From Planctomycetota bacterium (GTDB lineage Bacteria > Planctomycetota > Planctomycetia > Pirellulales > Pirellulaceae), in contig JACNKX010000095.1 in assembly GCA_014381825.1 (NCBI GenBank), positions 62,001 to 126,000 on the forward strand: a stretch of 64,000 nt of DNA, in the 5' to 3' direction. The notes beneath the pieces are model-generated. The model searched no databases. It had not been told where the DNA came from and saw nothing but the letters and a program-made list of their open reading frames with translations. Position 1 is the stretch's first letter, and the number at the start of each line of letters is the position of its first letter. The translations under genes and the position numbers were made by a program. This document shows positions 40,729 through 49,856 of this stretch, piece by piece.

Positions 40729-40841
40729 TAGCCATCACTCTCCGAGTGATGAGCCCCCAACGCCAACCAACGACCTAGAATCGCCACTCGCTCACAATTC
40801 AATCACGTCCATTGGGCTCGTCACTCGGAGAGTGACGGCTA
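40729..40841. repeat. REP/BIME-like pair of hairpins between batA and batB
   Basis: Two 28-base units (40729-40756 and 40814-40841) form an inverted repeat around a 57-base spacer. Each has an 8-bp stem with loop TCC. They agree at 26 of 28 positions, and the two differences are one compensating pair (A-T in one, G-C in the other). The right unit has GTAG at its foot, the left ATAG. It is 17 bases after the batA stop and nine bases before the batB start, so it fills the only wide gap in the operon. Confidence 0.75.
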
Positions 40842-40849
40842 CGTTGACA

Positions 40850-41881
40850 ATGTATTTAGAATCACCACAACTCCTCCTCCTCCTTTGGCTGCTACCCGTC
40901 CTGGGCGGTTTGCTCCTTTACGCGCAGCGTCGACAAGCTGCAGCGGCAAATCGCTTCGCAGGTGACGTGATGTTGCAACGCCTGATGCCTGTAGTTACCA
41001 GTGGGCGAGGCTGGGCGAAAGCAGCCGTGCTGCTCTTTGGTCTCGGTCTGCTAATATTTGCGGCATCGCGACCGCGGTGGGGTGTGTACTTCGAAGACGT
41101 GCAAACACGTGGCGTCGACATGTTCGTGCTCCTTGATGTCTCACGATCTATGCTGGCCGAAGACGTCGCACCGAACCGACTCGAACGCGCCAAGTCCGAC
41201 ATTCGCGACTTGCTGCAATACTTGAAGGGCGATCGAGTTGGCTTGATCGCTTTCGCGGGAGCGGCCGTTGTTCAGACGCCGCTAACAACGGATCAGGGCT
41301 TCTTTCAGATGGTCTTGGAGGACACCGATCCGGACAGCGCGCCGCGAGGCGGCAGCCTGATAGGAGATGCGATTCGCAAGGCGCTCGAAGCGATGGAGCC
41401 GCGCCACGACCGCGATCAAGTCATCGTATTGATCACCGATGGCGAAGATCACGACTCGTTCCCCGCCGAAGCAGCAAAGGCCGCAGCCGAACGCGATGTG
41501 AAAGTGATCTGTGTCGGCTTAGGGGACACCAACGAAGGGATGCGAATTCCGATCCGAGATGACTCCGGTCAATTGTCGTACATGAAGCACGACGGGCAGG
41601 AAGTCTGGTCTAAGATGGACGAGGCCCTGTTAAAAGAGATCGCCCTGACGACCAGCGGTGCGTATATTCCCGCGAAGACGCGTGCTTACGACTTAGGCCA
41701 GGTCTACTCGCAGCATTTGGCGGGACTCACGCGAGGCGAGATAAATTCGGAGAAGAGAAAACGGTACCGCGAACGCTTTCAATTGTTCGTCGTATTAGGA
41801 TTGGCGGCGCTATTGCTGGAAATGGTCGTCCCCCGATATCCTCGGCAGCGTGAGGATCCAATGTCGCAGGTTCGAGCATGA
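40850..41881 (+). CDS. batB: BatB-like VWA domain membrane protein
   Basis: The 343-residue protein starts at ATG 40850; a GTG at 40832 lies inside the hairpin repeat and is not preferred. Membrane helices lie at about 5-22 (LLLLLWLLPVLGGLL) and 50-68, then a VWA domain with the MIDAS motif DVSRS (in FVLLDVSRSMLAEDV) and ITDGEDHDSFP, and a C-terminal helix (LFVVLGLAALLLEMVV). It is the second Bat VWA partner. The stop overlaps the next start (ATGA). Confidence 0.9.
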   Translation: MYLESPQLLLLLWLLPVLGGLLLYAQRRQAAAANRFAGDVMLQRLMPVVTSGRGWAKAAVLLFGLGLLIFAASRPRWGVYFEDVQTRGVDMFVLLDVSRSMLAEDVAPNRLERAKSDIRDLLQYLKGDRVGLIAFAGAAVVQTPLTTDQGFFQMVLEDTDPDSAPRGGSLIGDAIRKALEAMEPRHDRDQVIVLITDGEDHDSFPAEAAKAAAERDVKVICVGLGDTNEGMRIPIRDDSGQLSYMKHDGQEVWSKMDEALLKEIALTTSGAYIPAKTRAYDLGQVYSQHLAGLTRGEINSEKRKRYRERFQLFVVLGLAALLLEMVVPRYPRQREDPMSQVRA

Positions 41882-43545
41882 TATTCCAAGGTCGCAGACA
41901 ATTCGCTCTCCTCATCGGCTTCACTTCGTTGTGCGCGGGCGTATTTGTAAGTGAAGCTGCTCGCGGGGCGACCGTTTCAGCGAGGCAGCAAGTTCGCGCT
42001 GGCTTGATGCAACATTCAGCAGGCGATTACACCGCCGCGGCCGACTCGTTCGCCGCGGCCCAGAAGGCACTTCCAGAAGAGCCTCGCGTCACCTACGACC
42101 GAGCTTGTGCATTGGCCGCGAGCGGCAAACGCGAAGAAGCGACAGACTTGTTTCAACAGGCGGCGCTTGCACTCAATCCACAACTCGTCGCATCGTCCCA
42201 CTACAACCTCGGCTGTCTCGTCGCGAGTGAGGCGAAGGAGCTGTTCGGCGAGAAGCCTGAGGAAGCCGAAGTCGAAACTCGCGAGCAAGGCGTGAAGCTC
42301 CTCCATCAAGCCGTCCTGCACTACCGCGATTGCCTGCGAGTCGAGGGAGAGCACGCATCCGCGCGAAAGAACGTTGAGCTGCTGCGTTTGTGGATAAAAC
42401 ACATGGATGATGTTTGGGCGCAACGAGACCGCGAGAAGCGTCGAGAGGAAATGGACTTGCTTCAGTTCCTGGAATGGATCGACGGCGAGCAACGAACCTA
42501 CGAAGCTGCCACAAAAGCGCTGGGCCAGATCGATGGATCACCCCGACAACGACAAGCCATCGCGCAGACAGAGAACTCGCAACGACTGCTGGCAGACGAG
42601 ATCGAGCCCTTGCAACAGAAGCTCGAGTCGGCGTTGACCGGCGACCAGCCAGCGGATGCAACGACCGCCGAGGCAGTACAAGCTTTCAACCAATTGACTC
42701 AACAGGCTAAGAGTGCCATGTTCCGAGCTGCCGATGAACTGGTCGTTCGCGAGTTGCCATCCGCGCTGTCCGCACAATTGGACGCCATCGATTCTTTGAA
42801 CGAGATCTATCGCGCTGTCGCGCCCTACGAACATATCGTACAAAAGGCGACAACAACCGAGCAGGCGTTAGTGGATACGAGTGCTTCTTTGCTTGAAGAT
42901 GAGGCTGCCGACGATTCGTTGGTCGATCGCGAGTTGGTTGCGAGGGATCAAAGTTACATCGCCGGTTGGAGCGAGACTTTACCAGCGAGGGCACAACAAG
43001 GCTTGGCACAACTTCAGGAGGGCACTGTCGCGCAACCTGAGATCGGCCCGCCCACCGACGAACAACAAAAGAAGCAACAACAGACGCAAGCCGCGATGAA
43101 AGAATCGTACGACAAGGCGATCGAACTCGCCCCGAAGATTGTCGAACTCGCGAACGACGCTTCCAACGATCTCCAAGAAGGGAAGTGGCAAGAGGCTCAT
43201 CCAAAACAAGAGGAGGCGTTGCGATTGCTGAAGGAGATCGCGCCGAAGACACCACCCGATGAGGATCAAGAAGACCAGCAGAATGACGAGAAGAAAGATG
43301 AACAGAACGACGATCAGAATCAGGAGCAGCAACAGGACAAGAAGGACGAACAGCAAGACCAACAGGATGAGCAACAGAAAGACGAGAAAGACAGCAAGCA
43401 AGAACAGCAGCAGAAGGACCTCTCACGTCAGCAGGCCGAGGCATTGCTAAGCAAAGCTCGTCAACGCGAACGTGAACATCGCGATCGCAAGAAGGAACAG
43501 TTACGAGCAATCCAAGGAACGATGCGCGTGGAGCGGGATTGGTGA
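41878..43545 (+). CDS. batC: BatC-like TPR protein with an acidic/glutamine-rich tail
   Basis: The 555-residue protein has a signal peptide (about 1-30), two or more TPR motifs at about 35-110 (AGDYTAAADSFAAAQKALP and HYNLGCLVASEAKELF), a long helical region, and a low-complexity tail of D, E, K and Q from about residue 460. BatC proteins in other operons also combine TPRs with charged tails. The start overlaps batB (ATGA) and the stop overlaps batD (TGATG), so translation is tightly coupled. Confidence 0.8.
   Translation: MIFQGRRQFALLIGFTSLCAGVFVSEAARGATVSARQQVRAGLMQHSAGDYTAAADSFAAAQKALPEEPRVTYDRACALAASGKREEATDLFQQAALALNPQLVASSHYNLGCLVASEAKELFGEKPEEAEVETREQGVKLLHQAVLHYRDCLRVEGEHASARKNVELLRLWIKHMDDVWAQRDREKRREEMDLLQFLEWIDGEQRTYEAATKALGQIDGSPRQRQAIAQTENSQRLLADEIEPLQQKLESALTGDQPADATTAEAVQAFNQLTQQAKSAMFRAADELVVRELPSALSAQLDAIDSLNEIYRAVAPYEHIVQKATTTEQALVDTSASLLEDEAADDSLVDRELVARDQSYIAGWSETLPARAQQGLAQLQEGTVAQPEIGPPTDEQQKKQQQTQAAMKESYDKAIELAPKIVELANDASNDLQEGKWQEAHPKQEEALRLLKEIAPKTPPDEDQEDQQNDEKKDEQNDDQNQEQQQDKKDEQQDQQDEQQKDEKDSKQEQQQKDLSRQQAEALLSKARQREREHRDRKKEQLRAIQGTMRVERDW
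43258..43420 (+). repeat. Low-complexity GAN/CAR-rich coding tract in batC
   Basis: The tract encodes a run of D, E, K, Q and N with short imperfect repeats such as DQQDEQQKDEKD. It is likely to be disordered and prone to length variation by slippage. It is in frame within batC. Confidence 0.8.
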
Positions 43546-45539
43546 TGCTTAGTTCCAAAGTTCGATTATGCCCGAAAGGTCCGCAAAGGTTGTGCCAGCC
43601 CTCCCAGGCTTGTCTTTGCTTCTTCATCATCGCGATGATCTCGAGCATTCTCACAACGTCACCATTAACCGCTCAAGAGAAAAAGGTGATCGTCGAGTTG
43701 GATCGGGAGCAGATCTACGAAGGCGAAAGCACACGATACCGCGTCTTCCTCAGCAACTTTGATCGGCCTGTCGAACCGGATCTCGCCGGCTTCGATGCGT
43801 TCCAGGTGCAACGAGTCGGAACACGAGAGGCCAGCTCGACGAACATACGCATCGTCAATGGACGACAGCAAAGAGTCGTGCAACGGGGAATCATTTACGA
43901 ATATGTTCTGACACCGAAGTACTCTGGCGACCTGCTGGTTCCGGCACCTGTAGTGATGGTCGATGGCAAGCAGCTCCCAGCGCGATCAGTCTCACTTTCA
44001 GTCGTCGCGGCAATCGAACAAGACGTCGTCATTCTTGAAATGACATTGAGTCACAACACGGTCTATCCGATGCAGCCGTTTGACGTATCACTCAATGTCG
44101 CGGTAAAGCCGATCCCGGAGCCAGAGGGCGATCACGATCCACTCTCGGTGCAGAATCCGCTAGTACAGTTGGCGTTGCCTTGGGCCGAAGACAATGCCCT
44201 CCCAGCGGGCATCATCGCGAAGGTTCCGGGCCAGCGGTGGCTTGCGTCGATGAGAAGCGAGCGTGGCGGCTTCTCGATCAACGGTCGTGATTCGAGCAGC
44301 TCCCTTCTAGGTGGATTCGGAGGCTTCTTCCGCGATCTCCCGGAAGGCTATATGCCGCCCGCAAAACGCGTACATCGTCCGACGGCGAATGGCCCTCGAT
44401 TGGAGTACTGGGAGTATACGTTCACGCGCACCTTCGTCGCCGAGAAAGTTGGCGAGTTCGCCTTCGGGCCCGCGACGGTAAAGGGAACGTTTGGTATCCG
44501 AGTGGATACGCGAGGCCAGTTGGAAGGCGAACCTGTCTATGCCTTTGCAAAGCCACTCACGATTCACGTGAAAGATGTTCCAACGGAAGGTCGTCCGGAT
44601 TCTTACTCTGGTGTCGTGGGGCGCTTCGAGATCGGTGCCGACCTCTCGCCTCAACAGGCCAAAGTTGGCGATCCAGTGACGCTGACGCTTTGGCTGCGAG
44701 GACAAGGAACTCTGGAAAACGCCATGGCTCCGAAATTGGAAGGCATTGAAGACTTCGTCAAGCACTTCAAGGTCTACGAAGCCACCGAAGAGACTCAAGA
44801 CGACTTGCGCCTGTTCACTTACAGTCTACGTCCGAAGAACATCGAGACCTCCGAGGTGCCTCCGATTCCGATCTCTTACTTCGACGTCGAGCAAGAAAAA
44901 TTCGTGACGTTGCGAACGGAGCCGATTTCGATCGCAGTGACACGATCCGATCAATTGGACAACGACGAGATCGCTATGTCCGTGCCTACCGTGACCGACG
45001 ACACGAACATCGAATCGAGAGCGGAAGGCATTTTCGCAAACGTCACCGACTTGCGCGAGCTTCGCAATGAAAGAGTGCATCCAGACCGATGGTTCTTGAC
45101 ACTTGGCGGCCTGACGGGATTGTTTTTCGTTGTGGCCTTGGTGACTCAACGCGTTCAACGCCTTCATTCAGACACGAGCCTCCAGCGCCGACGAAGTGCT
45201 ACTTCCGATGCCAAACGCAGGCTACATAGTGCAATCGCCAAGTTGGAGAGCGGCGATCCAAAGGACGGAGCGGAAGGAATTAGTGAAGCTCTGATTGGAC
45301 TCGTTGCAGATGCGACGGATACGTCTCACGGAGTTCTTACTTCGACGAACGCCGTCAATAAACTCCGCGAGCTAAAGATTGACGAAGATCTGCTTGAGCG
45401 ATTTGGCGAAGTGATGCAGTCTTGCGACGACGCGCGTTACGGAGCAGTTGGCAGCGCGATGTCGGAATTGCCAAGCAAATCTCTGCACGTCCTCGACGAC
45501 CTCGCACGAGCGATGAAGGGGCAGAGGCTGCTATCGTGA
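43545..45539 (+). CDS. batD: BatD-like membrane protein
   Basis: From ATG 43545 the product has 664 residues. A signal peptide (about 15-45, SQACLCFFIIAMISSIL) is followed by repeated Ig-like beta domains: VELDREQIYEGESTRYRVFL, YEYVLTPKYSGDLLVPAPVV and AKVGDPVTLTLWLRGQGTLE, the pattern of BatD (oxygen tolerance) proteins. A membrane helix (FLTLGGLTGLFFVVALV) lies near 520, followed by a cytoplasmic helical tail. The start overlaps batC and the stop overlaps the next gene (GTGA). Confidence 0.85.
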   Translation: MLSSKVRLCPKGPQRLCQPSQACLCFFIIAMISSILTTSPLTAQEKKVIVELDREQIYEGESTRYRVFLSNFDRPVEPDLAGFDAFQVQRVGTREASSTNIRIVNGRQQRVVQRGIIYEYVLTPKYSGDLLVPAPVVMVDGKQLPARSVSLSVVAAIEQDVVILEMTLSHNTVYPMQPFDVSLNVAVKPIPEPEGDHDPLSVQNPLVQLALPWAEDNALPAGIIAKVPGQRWLASMRSERGGFSINGRDSSSSLLGGFGGFFRDLPEGYMPPAKRVHRPTANGPRLEYWEYTFTRTFVAEKVGEFAFGPATVKGTFGIRVDTRGQLEGEPVYAFAKPLTIHVKDVPTEGRPDSYSGVVGRFEIGADLSPQQAKVGDPVTLTLWLRGQGTLENAMAPKLEGIEDFVKHFKVYEATEETQDDLRLFTYSLRPKNIETSEVPPIPISYFDVEQEKFVTLRTEPISIAVTRSDQLDNDEIAMSVPTVTDDTNIESRAEGIFANVTDLRELRNERVHPDRWFLTLGGLTGLFFVVALVTQRVQRLHSDTSLQRRRSATSDAKRRLHSAIAKLESGDPKDGAEGISEALIGLVADATDTSHGVLTSTNAVNKLRELKIDEDLLERFGEVMQSCDDARYGAVGSAMSELPSKSLHVLDDLARAMKGQRLLS

Positions 45540-46300
45540 TCTTTCTTCGATTGACGCTGTGTTCAGCAGCATTGTTTGCGGTCGCGGGGTGCGGCTCGTC
45601 AGTCGACCCTGCGATGTACGCGAAGTTTCAGGACGCGCAAGACCGATTTGAACAGGCGAGCGAGCCACGGCACTTCCTCCAAGCAGCGGCGACTTATCAG
45701 GAGATTCTCGACGCGGGAGTCGTTTCCGGCGCGGTGTCCTATAACCAGGGCAACACTTTCATGCGCGCGGGCGAGCGTGGACGGGCGATCGCCTGTTACC
45801 GCCAGGCAAAACGTCATCGGCCACGAGATCCTTACCTCGACGCGAATCTGCGATATGCATTAGGTGAAACACGTGCCGCGCGTTCGACGCCAATTATCGA
45901 GTACCTTCTCTTTTGGAGTGAATGGATCAGCTATCACGGTAAGTTTCAGCTAAGTCTTGCTTGCGCGATGCTCACATTCGCTGTGAGCGTCGCGAGTCTG
46001 TATGTTCGACCGCAGCTCCTGAAGCGAGTTGCGACGATCGTCCTTTGTGTGACCGTTGCCGCGATGATCTCAGCGGCCTATGACTGGTATCGATTCAGCC
46101 ACCTCAAACATGGTGTCGTCATTAGCGACGAAGTGGTTGCTCGGAAGGGCGACTCGGAAAGCTATCAGCCAGCCTTCACAAAGCCGCTCGACGAGGGCAC
46201 TGAATTTCTATTGCTGGATCAGCGCGGCGGCTGGACTCAACTGCGTGTCGACGGCACGCAAGACGGCTGGGTTCCCAGCAAAAACGTGGTAGTCTATTGA
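45536..46300 (+). CDS. BatE-like TPR-SH3 membrane protein
   Basis: The 254-residue protein starts at GTG 45536, overlapping the batD stop. A lipoprotein-type signal (FAVAGCG, cysteine near residue 19) is followed by a TPR-like helical region (VSYNQGNTFMRAGERGRAIA), two membrane helices near 125-145 and 155-172, and an SH3-like C-terminal domain (GTEFLLLDQRGGWTQLRVDG, ending WVPSKNVV). TPR plus SH3 is the standard BatE layout. The SH3 domain may bind peptidoglycan. Confidence 0.8.
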   Translation: MIFLRLTLCSAALFAVAGCGSSVDPAMYAKFQDAQDRFEQASEPRHFLQAAATYQEILDAGVVSGAVSYNQGNTFMRAGERGRAIACYRQAKRHRPRDPYLDANLRYALGETRAARSTPIIEYLLFWSEWISYHGKFQLSLACAMLTFAVSVASLYVRPQLLKRVATIVLCVTVAAMISAAYDWYRFSHLKHGVVISDEVVARKGDSESYQPAFTKPLDEGTEFLLLDQRGGWTQLRVDGTQDGWVPSKNVVVY

Positions 46301-46369
46301 TTCTTCCGCGTGTCGAACTAGTCTTCGTTTAACCGAGTCGCATCGCGACCGCCGTCGAGACGGTGAACC

Positions 46370-47848
46370 ATGAAGTATCCAATTGCGACGAGCATCGTAT
46401 TTCTGTTGATGCTCGTTTCCGGCAGCTGCGTAGGGCTGAGCGCCGAGGAAAATCGTCCCAACATCGTGTTCCTGATGGCAGACGATCAATGCACTTATTC
46501 AATGGGATGCTACGGCACGCCCGGGGCAAAGACACCGAACTTGGACCAGCTGGCTCGTGATGGAGTCGTCTTCGACAATCACTACGATACGACCGCGATC
46601 TGTATGGCGAGCCGCGCGAACGTGGTGACGGGGATGTTCGAGTACAAGACCGGCTGTAACTTCAATACTGGACCGCTGTTGCGCGAACACTGGGTTCGTT
46701 CCTACCCAACGCTGTTACGGAAAGCCGGTTACTCGACTGCGTTCGCCGGCAAGTTCGGGTTCGTTGTGGCCGAGCGACCACAAGGAAAAGGCGTTCTGCC
46801 CGAGACTGACTTTGATCGCTGGGGCGGCGGTCCTGGGCAGACGTCCTATGTCACGAGCAAGAACAATTCGATGGTGGAATATGCCGAAGAGTATCCGCAC
46901 TCGACGCTATCTTATGGCGCGTTCGGTCGCGACTTCATTCGCGACGTTGCCAAAAGCGATCAACCGTTCTGTCTTTCGATCAGCTTCAAGGCGCCGCACC
47001 ATCCAGTCACTCCGGACCCAAAGTTTGATGATGTCTACCGGGGGACACAATTTACAAAGCCCGCAAATTATGGCCGCGAAAACGGCGAGCACTTCTCGCA
47101 ACAGAGTCGACAAGGGCGGCAGTATGCTCGGTTTCACGCGTGGAAGTACAGCACGAACTACGACGAAGTGATGGCGAAATACTATCAACAGATCTACGCC
47201 ATTGATGTGGCCGTTGGAATGATTCGCGATGCACTCGCAGAGAGCGATGTCCTATCGAACACAGTCGTTATCTACACATCCGACAACGGATTCTTCTGCG
47301 GTTCGCACGGCTACGGCTCGAAAGTGCTTCCCTATGAAGAGGCATCTCGCGTACCACTGATCGTCTACGACGGTCGTCGCCCAACGCTTGGCACCGAGCA
47401 ACGCCGTGATGCCCTCACCGGAAACGTCGACTTTACTCCAACAATACTCGAACTCGCCGGTATCAAGATTCCAAAGAACATCGATGGACGCAGCCTTCTG
47501 CCATTGCTCAATGACCCCAACGCGTCCACGCACGACTCGCTACCGCTGATCAACGTTTGGGGCCCCAAGGAAGTTCATAGTCTGGCGGTCGTCACCAAAG
47601 ACTGGAAGTACATTTACTGGCCGTACGACACAGGCGATTTTCAACCGACCGAGGAGCTTTACGATACCGGTCGCGATCCGCTGGAGTTGAAGAACCTTGT
47701 TGGAAATAGATCGTCGCGTACGAACCTCCGTCGAATGCGCGACGTCTACGATATAACAGTTGCCAACTGGCGAGAGCGAGCGGTTGAATATCATGGTTAT
47801 CGAGAGTTCGTTGCCGTGTTCGATCGACGCGCGAGAATCGACAAATAG
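46370..47848 (+). CDS. Exported formylglycine-type sulfatase
   Basis: The 492-residue protein has a signal peptide (cleavage near residue 25, after VGLSA) and the full sulfatase core. The metal-binding D38-D39 are in FLMADDQ, the nucleophile motif is C78-M-A-S-R82 (an alanine-containing variant of C-x-P-S-R, common in planctomycetes), and YTSDNGF near residue 305 supplies further metal ligands. Cys78 would have to be converted to formylglycine by a separate enzyme, which is not in this window. The substrate, probably a sulfated polysaccharide or similar ester, cannot be told from the sequence. Confidence 0.9.
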   Translation: MKYPIATSIVFLLMLVSGSCVGLSAEENRPNIVFLMADDQCTYSMGCYGTPGAKTPNLDQLARDGVVFDNHYDTTAICMASRANVVTGMFEYKTGCNFNTGPLLREHWVRSYPTLLRKAGYSTAFAGKFGFVVAERPQGKGVLPETDFDRWGGGPGQTSYVTSKNNSMVEYAEEYPHSTLSYGAFGRDFIRDVAKSDQPFCLSISFKAPHHPVTPDPKFDDVYRGTQFTKPANYGRENGEHFSQQSRQGRQYARFHAWKYSTNYDEVMAKYYQQIYAIDVAVGMIRDALAESDVLSNTVVIYTSDNGFFCGSHGYGSKVLPYEEASRVPLIVYDGRRPTLGTEQRRDALTGNVDFTPTILELAGIKIPKNIDGRSLLPLLNDPNASTHDSLPLINVWGPKEVHSLAVVTKDWKYIYWPYDTGDFQPTEELYDTGRDPLELKNLVGNRSSRTNLRRMRDVYDITVANWRERAVEYHGYREFVAVFDRRARIDK

Positions 47849-47919
47849 CGAATAGGCTGGCATAATCGGTTGTGTTGGCTGATTCGCGCAGAACGCAGCG
47901 TCTTTTGAGAGGTTTTTCG

Positions 47920-48114
47920 ATGTCCATATCTGTACAACTCGACGACGAACAATCCAAGCGACTTGAAGAGCGCGCTCGCGAGTTAGGCGTCGACCCACGC
48001 GATCTAGCGATAGCAGCGGTCAATGACTTGTTGACCCGTCCGGCGGAAGACTTTGATCGGGCCGCGACGTTTGTCCTCGAGAAGAACCGTGAGCTATATC
48101 GGCGGCTGAGCTGA
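47920..48114 (+). CDS. Antitoxin-like ribbon-helix-helix protein partner of Doc
   Basis: The 64-residue protein has an N-terminal ribbon-helix-helix-like part (SISVQLDDEQSKRLEERARE) and a C-terminal helix (FDRAATFVLEKNRELYRRLS) that resembles the toxin-binding tail of Phd-type antitoxins. It starts at ATG 47920; a longer reading from 47872 adds an unrelated leader. The stop overlaps the toxin start (TGATG), typical of a toxin-antitoxin operon. DNA binding and autoregulation are inferred. Confidence 0.7.
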   Translation: MSISVQLDDEQSKRLEERARELGVDPRDLAIAAVNDLLTRPAEDFDRAATFVLEKNRELYRRLS

Positions 48115-48503
48115 TGCGATATCTGACGCTCGCTGAAGTTCTTGAGCTTCATCGTCGCATCATCGAGCAGTCGGGTGGCGCGCAAGGCGTACGAGATTTG
48201 GGCAGTGTCGAATCCTCGGTTGCTCAGTCACACCTAACATTCGGCGGCGACGAACTTTATCCCACCATCGAGCCCAAGGCAACGGCATTGTGTTTTTCGC
48301 TCGTTATGAACCATGCATTTGTTGATGGCAATAAGCGGAGTGGGCATGCGGCAATGGAATCGTTTCTAGTGTTGAACGGCTTCGAAATAGCCGCCGATGT
48401 TGAGAAAGCCGAGCAGGTTATTTTGACACTCGCCGCTGGCAATCTTCCGCGCGAAAGATTGCTCGAGTGGGTGACGGACCACATGCAACGCCGACCCAAC
48501 TAA
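48114..48503 (+). CDS. doc: Doc-type (Fic-fold) toxin
   Basis: The 129-residue protein has the Fic/Doc core motif HAFVDGNKRSG with H67, D71, N73, K74 and R75, in the form typical of Doc. Doc phosphorylates elongation factor Tu and stops translation; other Fic proteins transfer AMP. YLTLAEVLELHRRIIEQSGG at the N-terminus and LVLNGFEI following the motif also fit Doc. It overlaps the upstream antitoxin, which would neutralise it. Confidence 0.85.
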   Translation: MRYLTLAEVLELHRRIIEQSGGAQGVRDLGSVESSVAQSHLTFGGDELYPTIEPKATALCFSLVMNHAFVDGNKRSGHAAMESFLVLNGFEIAADVEKAEQVILTLAAGNLPRERLLEWVTDHMQRRPN

Positions 48504-48536
48504 GCAGTGTGGCTTTCCGATATATTTCCCTCGACA

Positions 48537-49640
48537 TTAGCTGACTTCGATAATAGGATCGCCAAGTACATCCCATCGCGGCGTCACGCCAAGTCCTGGC
48601 TCCGTTGATGCTGACATTCGACCGTTGTTGCGTTGCGGGGCACCTTCGGCCGTGCTGACCGTAACGTAACTGTTGAAGTCGGTGGCGGTGAAAAGAAATT
48701 CGGTTGGCGTGCTGTGTGCCAAGTGAGCGATTGCGGCGGTTGTGATATCGCCACCCCAACTGTCTTCGATCGTCATGGCAATGCCGAGAGAGACGCATAG
48801 ATCGCGGGCGAGCTTCGCCTTTGTCAGTCCACCGAACTTGCTGATCTTGATGTTGACGACGTCCATGGCTTGATCGGCGTGTCCGCGCATGAGGATGTCC
48901 ATGCCGTTGATGACTTCGTCCATGACGAACGGATGGTTAGTGCGTCGGCGAATCGAGAGGCACTCTTCGTAGGTCAGACAAGGCTGTTCGATGTAAACGT
49001 CGACATCGGCAACGCCGCGCACGACGCGAGCCGCCTCATGCATCAGCCAGCCGGTGTTGGCATCGGCGATGAGCTTGTCGGTTGGCTGAAGCAATTGTGA
49101 AACGGCGCGGATTCGCTCGACATCCGTGTTCGGATCGCCGCCAACCTTTAACTGAAAACGTCGATATCCTTCGTCGCGATAGCCAGCGACTTTCGCCGCC
49201 ATCGCGTCGGGCGACTCTTGCGAGATGGCTCGATAGAGCACGAAATCATCGCCATAGCGACCACCGAGCAAAGTGCAAATAGGCTGCCCAGTCACCTGTC
49301 CGAGGATGTCCCAGCATGCCATGTCGATCCCCGACTTCACATAAGCATGTTCTTTGAGTGCCGCGTCCATCCTTCGATTCAAGCATCCGAGTTGCGTCGG
49401 GTCCCGGCCGATTAGGTGGGGCGCTAGTTCTTTCACGCCCGCGCGAACGCCTGCTCCGTACGCAGGTAAATAAAACGGTCCCAAGGGGCAAACTTCGCCG
49501 TGTCCGACGAATCCGGTATCGGTTTCGACTTGCACAATCGTGCTATCAAACAAGGAAACAGACTTGCCGCCCGACCATTTGTAGCTGCCTTCATGCAGCG
49601 GTAGATCGACTTGATAGCAGCGAATGCGTTTAATCTTCAC
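48537..49640 (-). CDS. Enolase-superfamily cis-3-hydroxyproline dehydratase or hydroxyproline betaine epimerase
   Basis: The 367-residue protein belongs to the mandelate racemase/muconate lactonizing subgroup. The acid/base lysines are K165 (QLKVGGD) and K265 (NIKISKFGG); metal ligands fit D193 (DANTG), E218 (EQP) and D241 (MDE). Long stretches such as [33 protein letters not shown] and NGRMSAS resemble the group that includes 4-hydroxyproline betaine 2-epimerase and cis-3-hydroxy-L-proline dehydratase. The divergent reductase neighbour favours the dehydratase. The start is a GTG at 49640. Confidence 0.75.
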   Translation of the reverse strand: MKIKRIRCYQVDLPLHEGSYKWSGGKSVSLFDSTIVQVETDTGFVGHGEVCPLGPFYLPAYGAGVRAGVKELAPHLIGRDPTQLGCLNRRMDAALKEHAYVKSGIDMACWDILGQVTGQPICTLLGGRYGDDFVLYRAISQESPDAMAAKVAGYRDEGYRRFQLKVGGDPNTDVERIRAVSQLLQPTDKLIADANTGWLMHEAARVVRGVADVDVYIEQPCLTYEECLSIRRRTNHPFVMDEVINGMDILMRGHADQAMDVVNIKISKFGGLTKAKLARDLCVSLGIAMTIEDSWGGDITTAAIAHLAHSTPTEFLFTATDFNSYVTVSTAEGAPQRNNGRMSASTEPGLGVTPRWDVLGDPIIEVS

Positions 49641-49720
49641 GAGTGTGTTCCATGTGAAATTCTCCGAACATGATGAGAAGGGCGATTATTCGCAACGAGT
49701 ATACGCGAGGAGTGGCTTCT

Positions 49721-49806
49721 GGAACACTTATCTGCACTAATCGACACTAATGAGCGATTTCCAACGAATTCTCAGATTAGCGTCGATTAGCGCTCATTAG
49801 TGTTCC
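49721..49806. repeat. Inverted repeat of two arrays with 10-bp internal periodicity
   Basis: The left arm (49725-49754) is three 10-bp units of the form CACTWATNNN, and the right arm (49773-49802) is three units of the form NNNATTAGYG, the reverse. Outer GGAACAC and GTGTTCC complete the inverted repeat, with an 18-base spacer. The phasing equals about one helical turn. It lies between the divergent hydroxyproline-type genes, so it could be a regulatory site, but the sequence also resembles dispersed repeats. Confidence 0.6.
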
Positions 49807-49856
49807 CCGTAGACTTGGTCGGTTTGCATCAAACCGTTGAACGAAAGACACGATAG

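Noticed and set aside
43258-43420. CRISPR-like or tandem array within batC
   Set aside because: The repeats are short, irregular and in frame, coding a low-complexity tail, without spacers.
42707-43654. Open frame of 315 codons antisense to batC and batD
   Set aside because: It mirrors a charged low-complexity coding tract and lacks a credible start or domain.
47862-47878. Sigma54-like promoter before the toxin-antitoxin pair (TGGCATAATCGGTTGT)
   Set aside because: The distance between the GG and the GT elements is one base too long and the GC element is missing.
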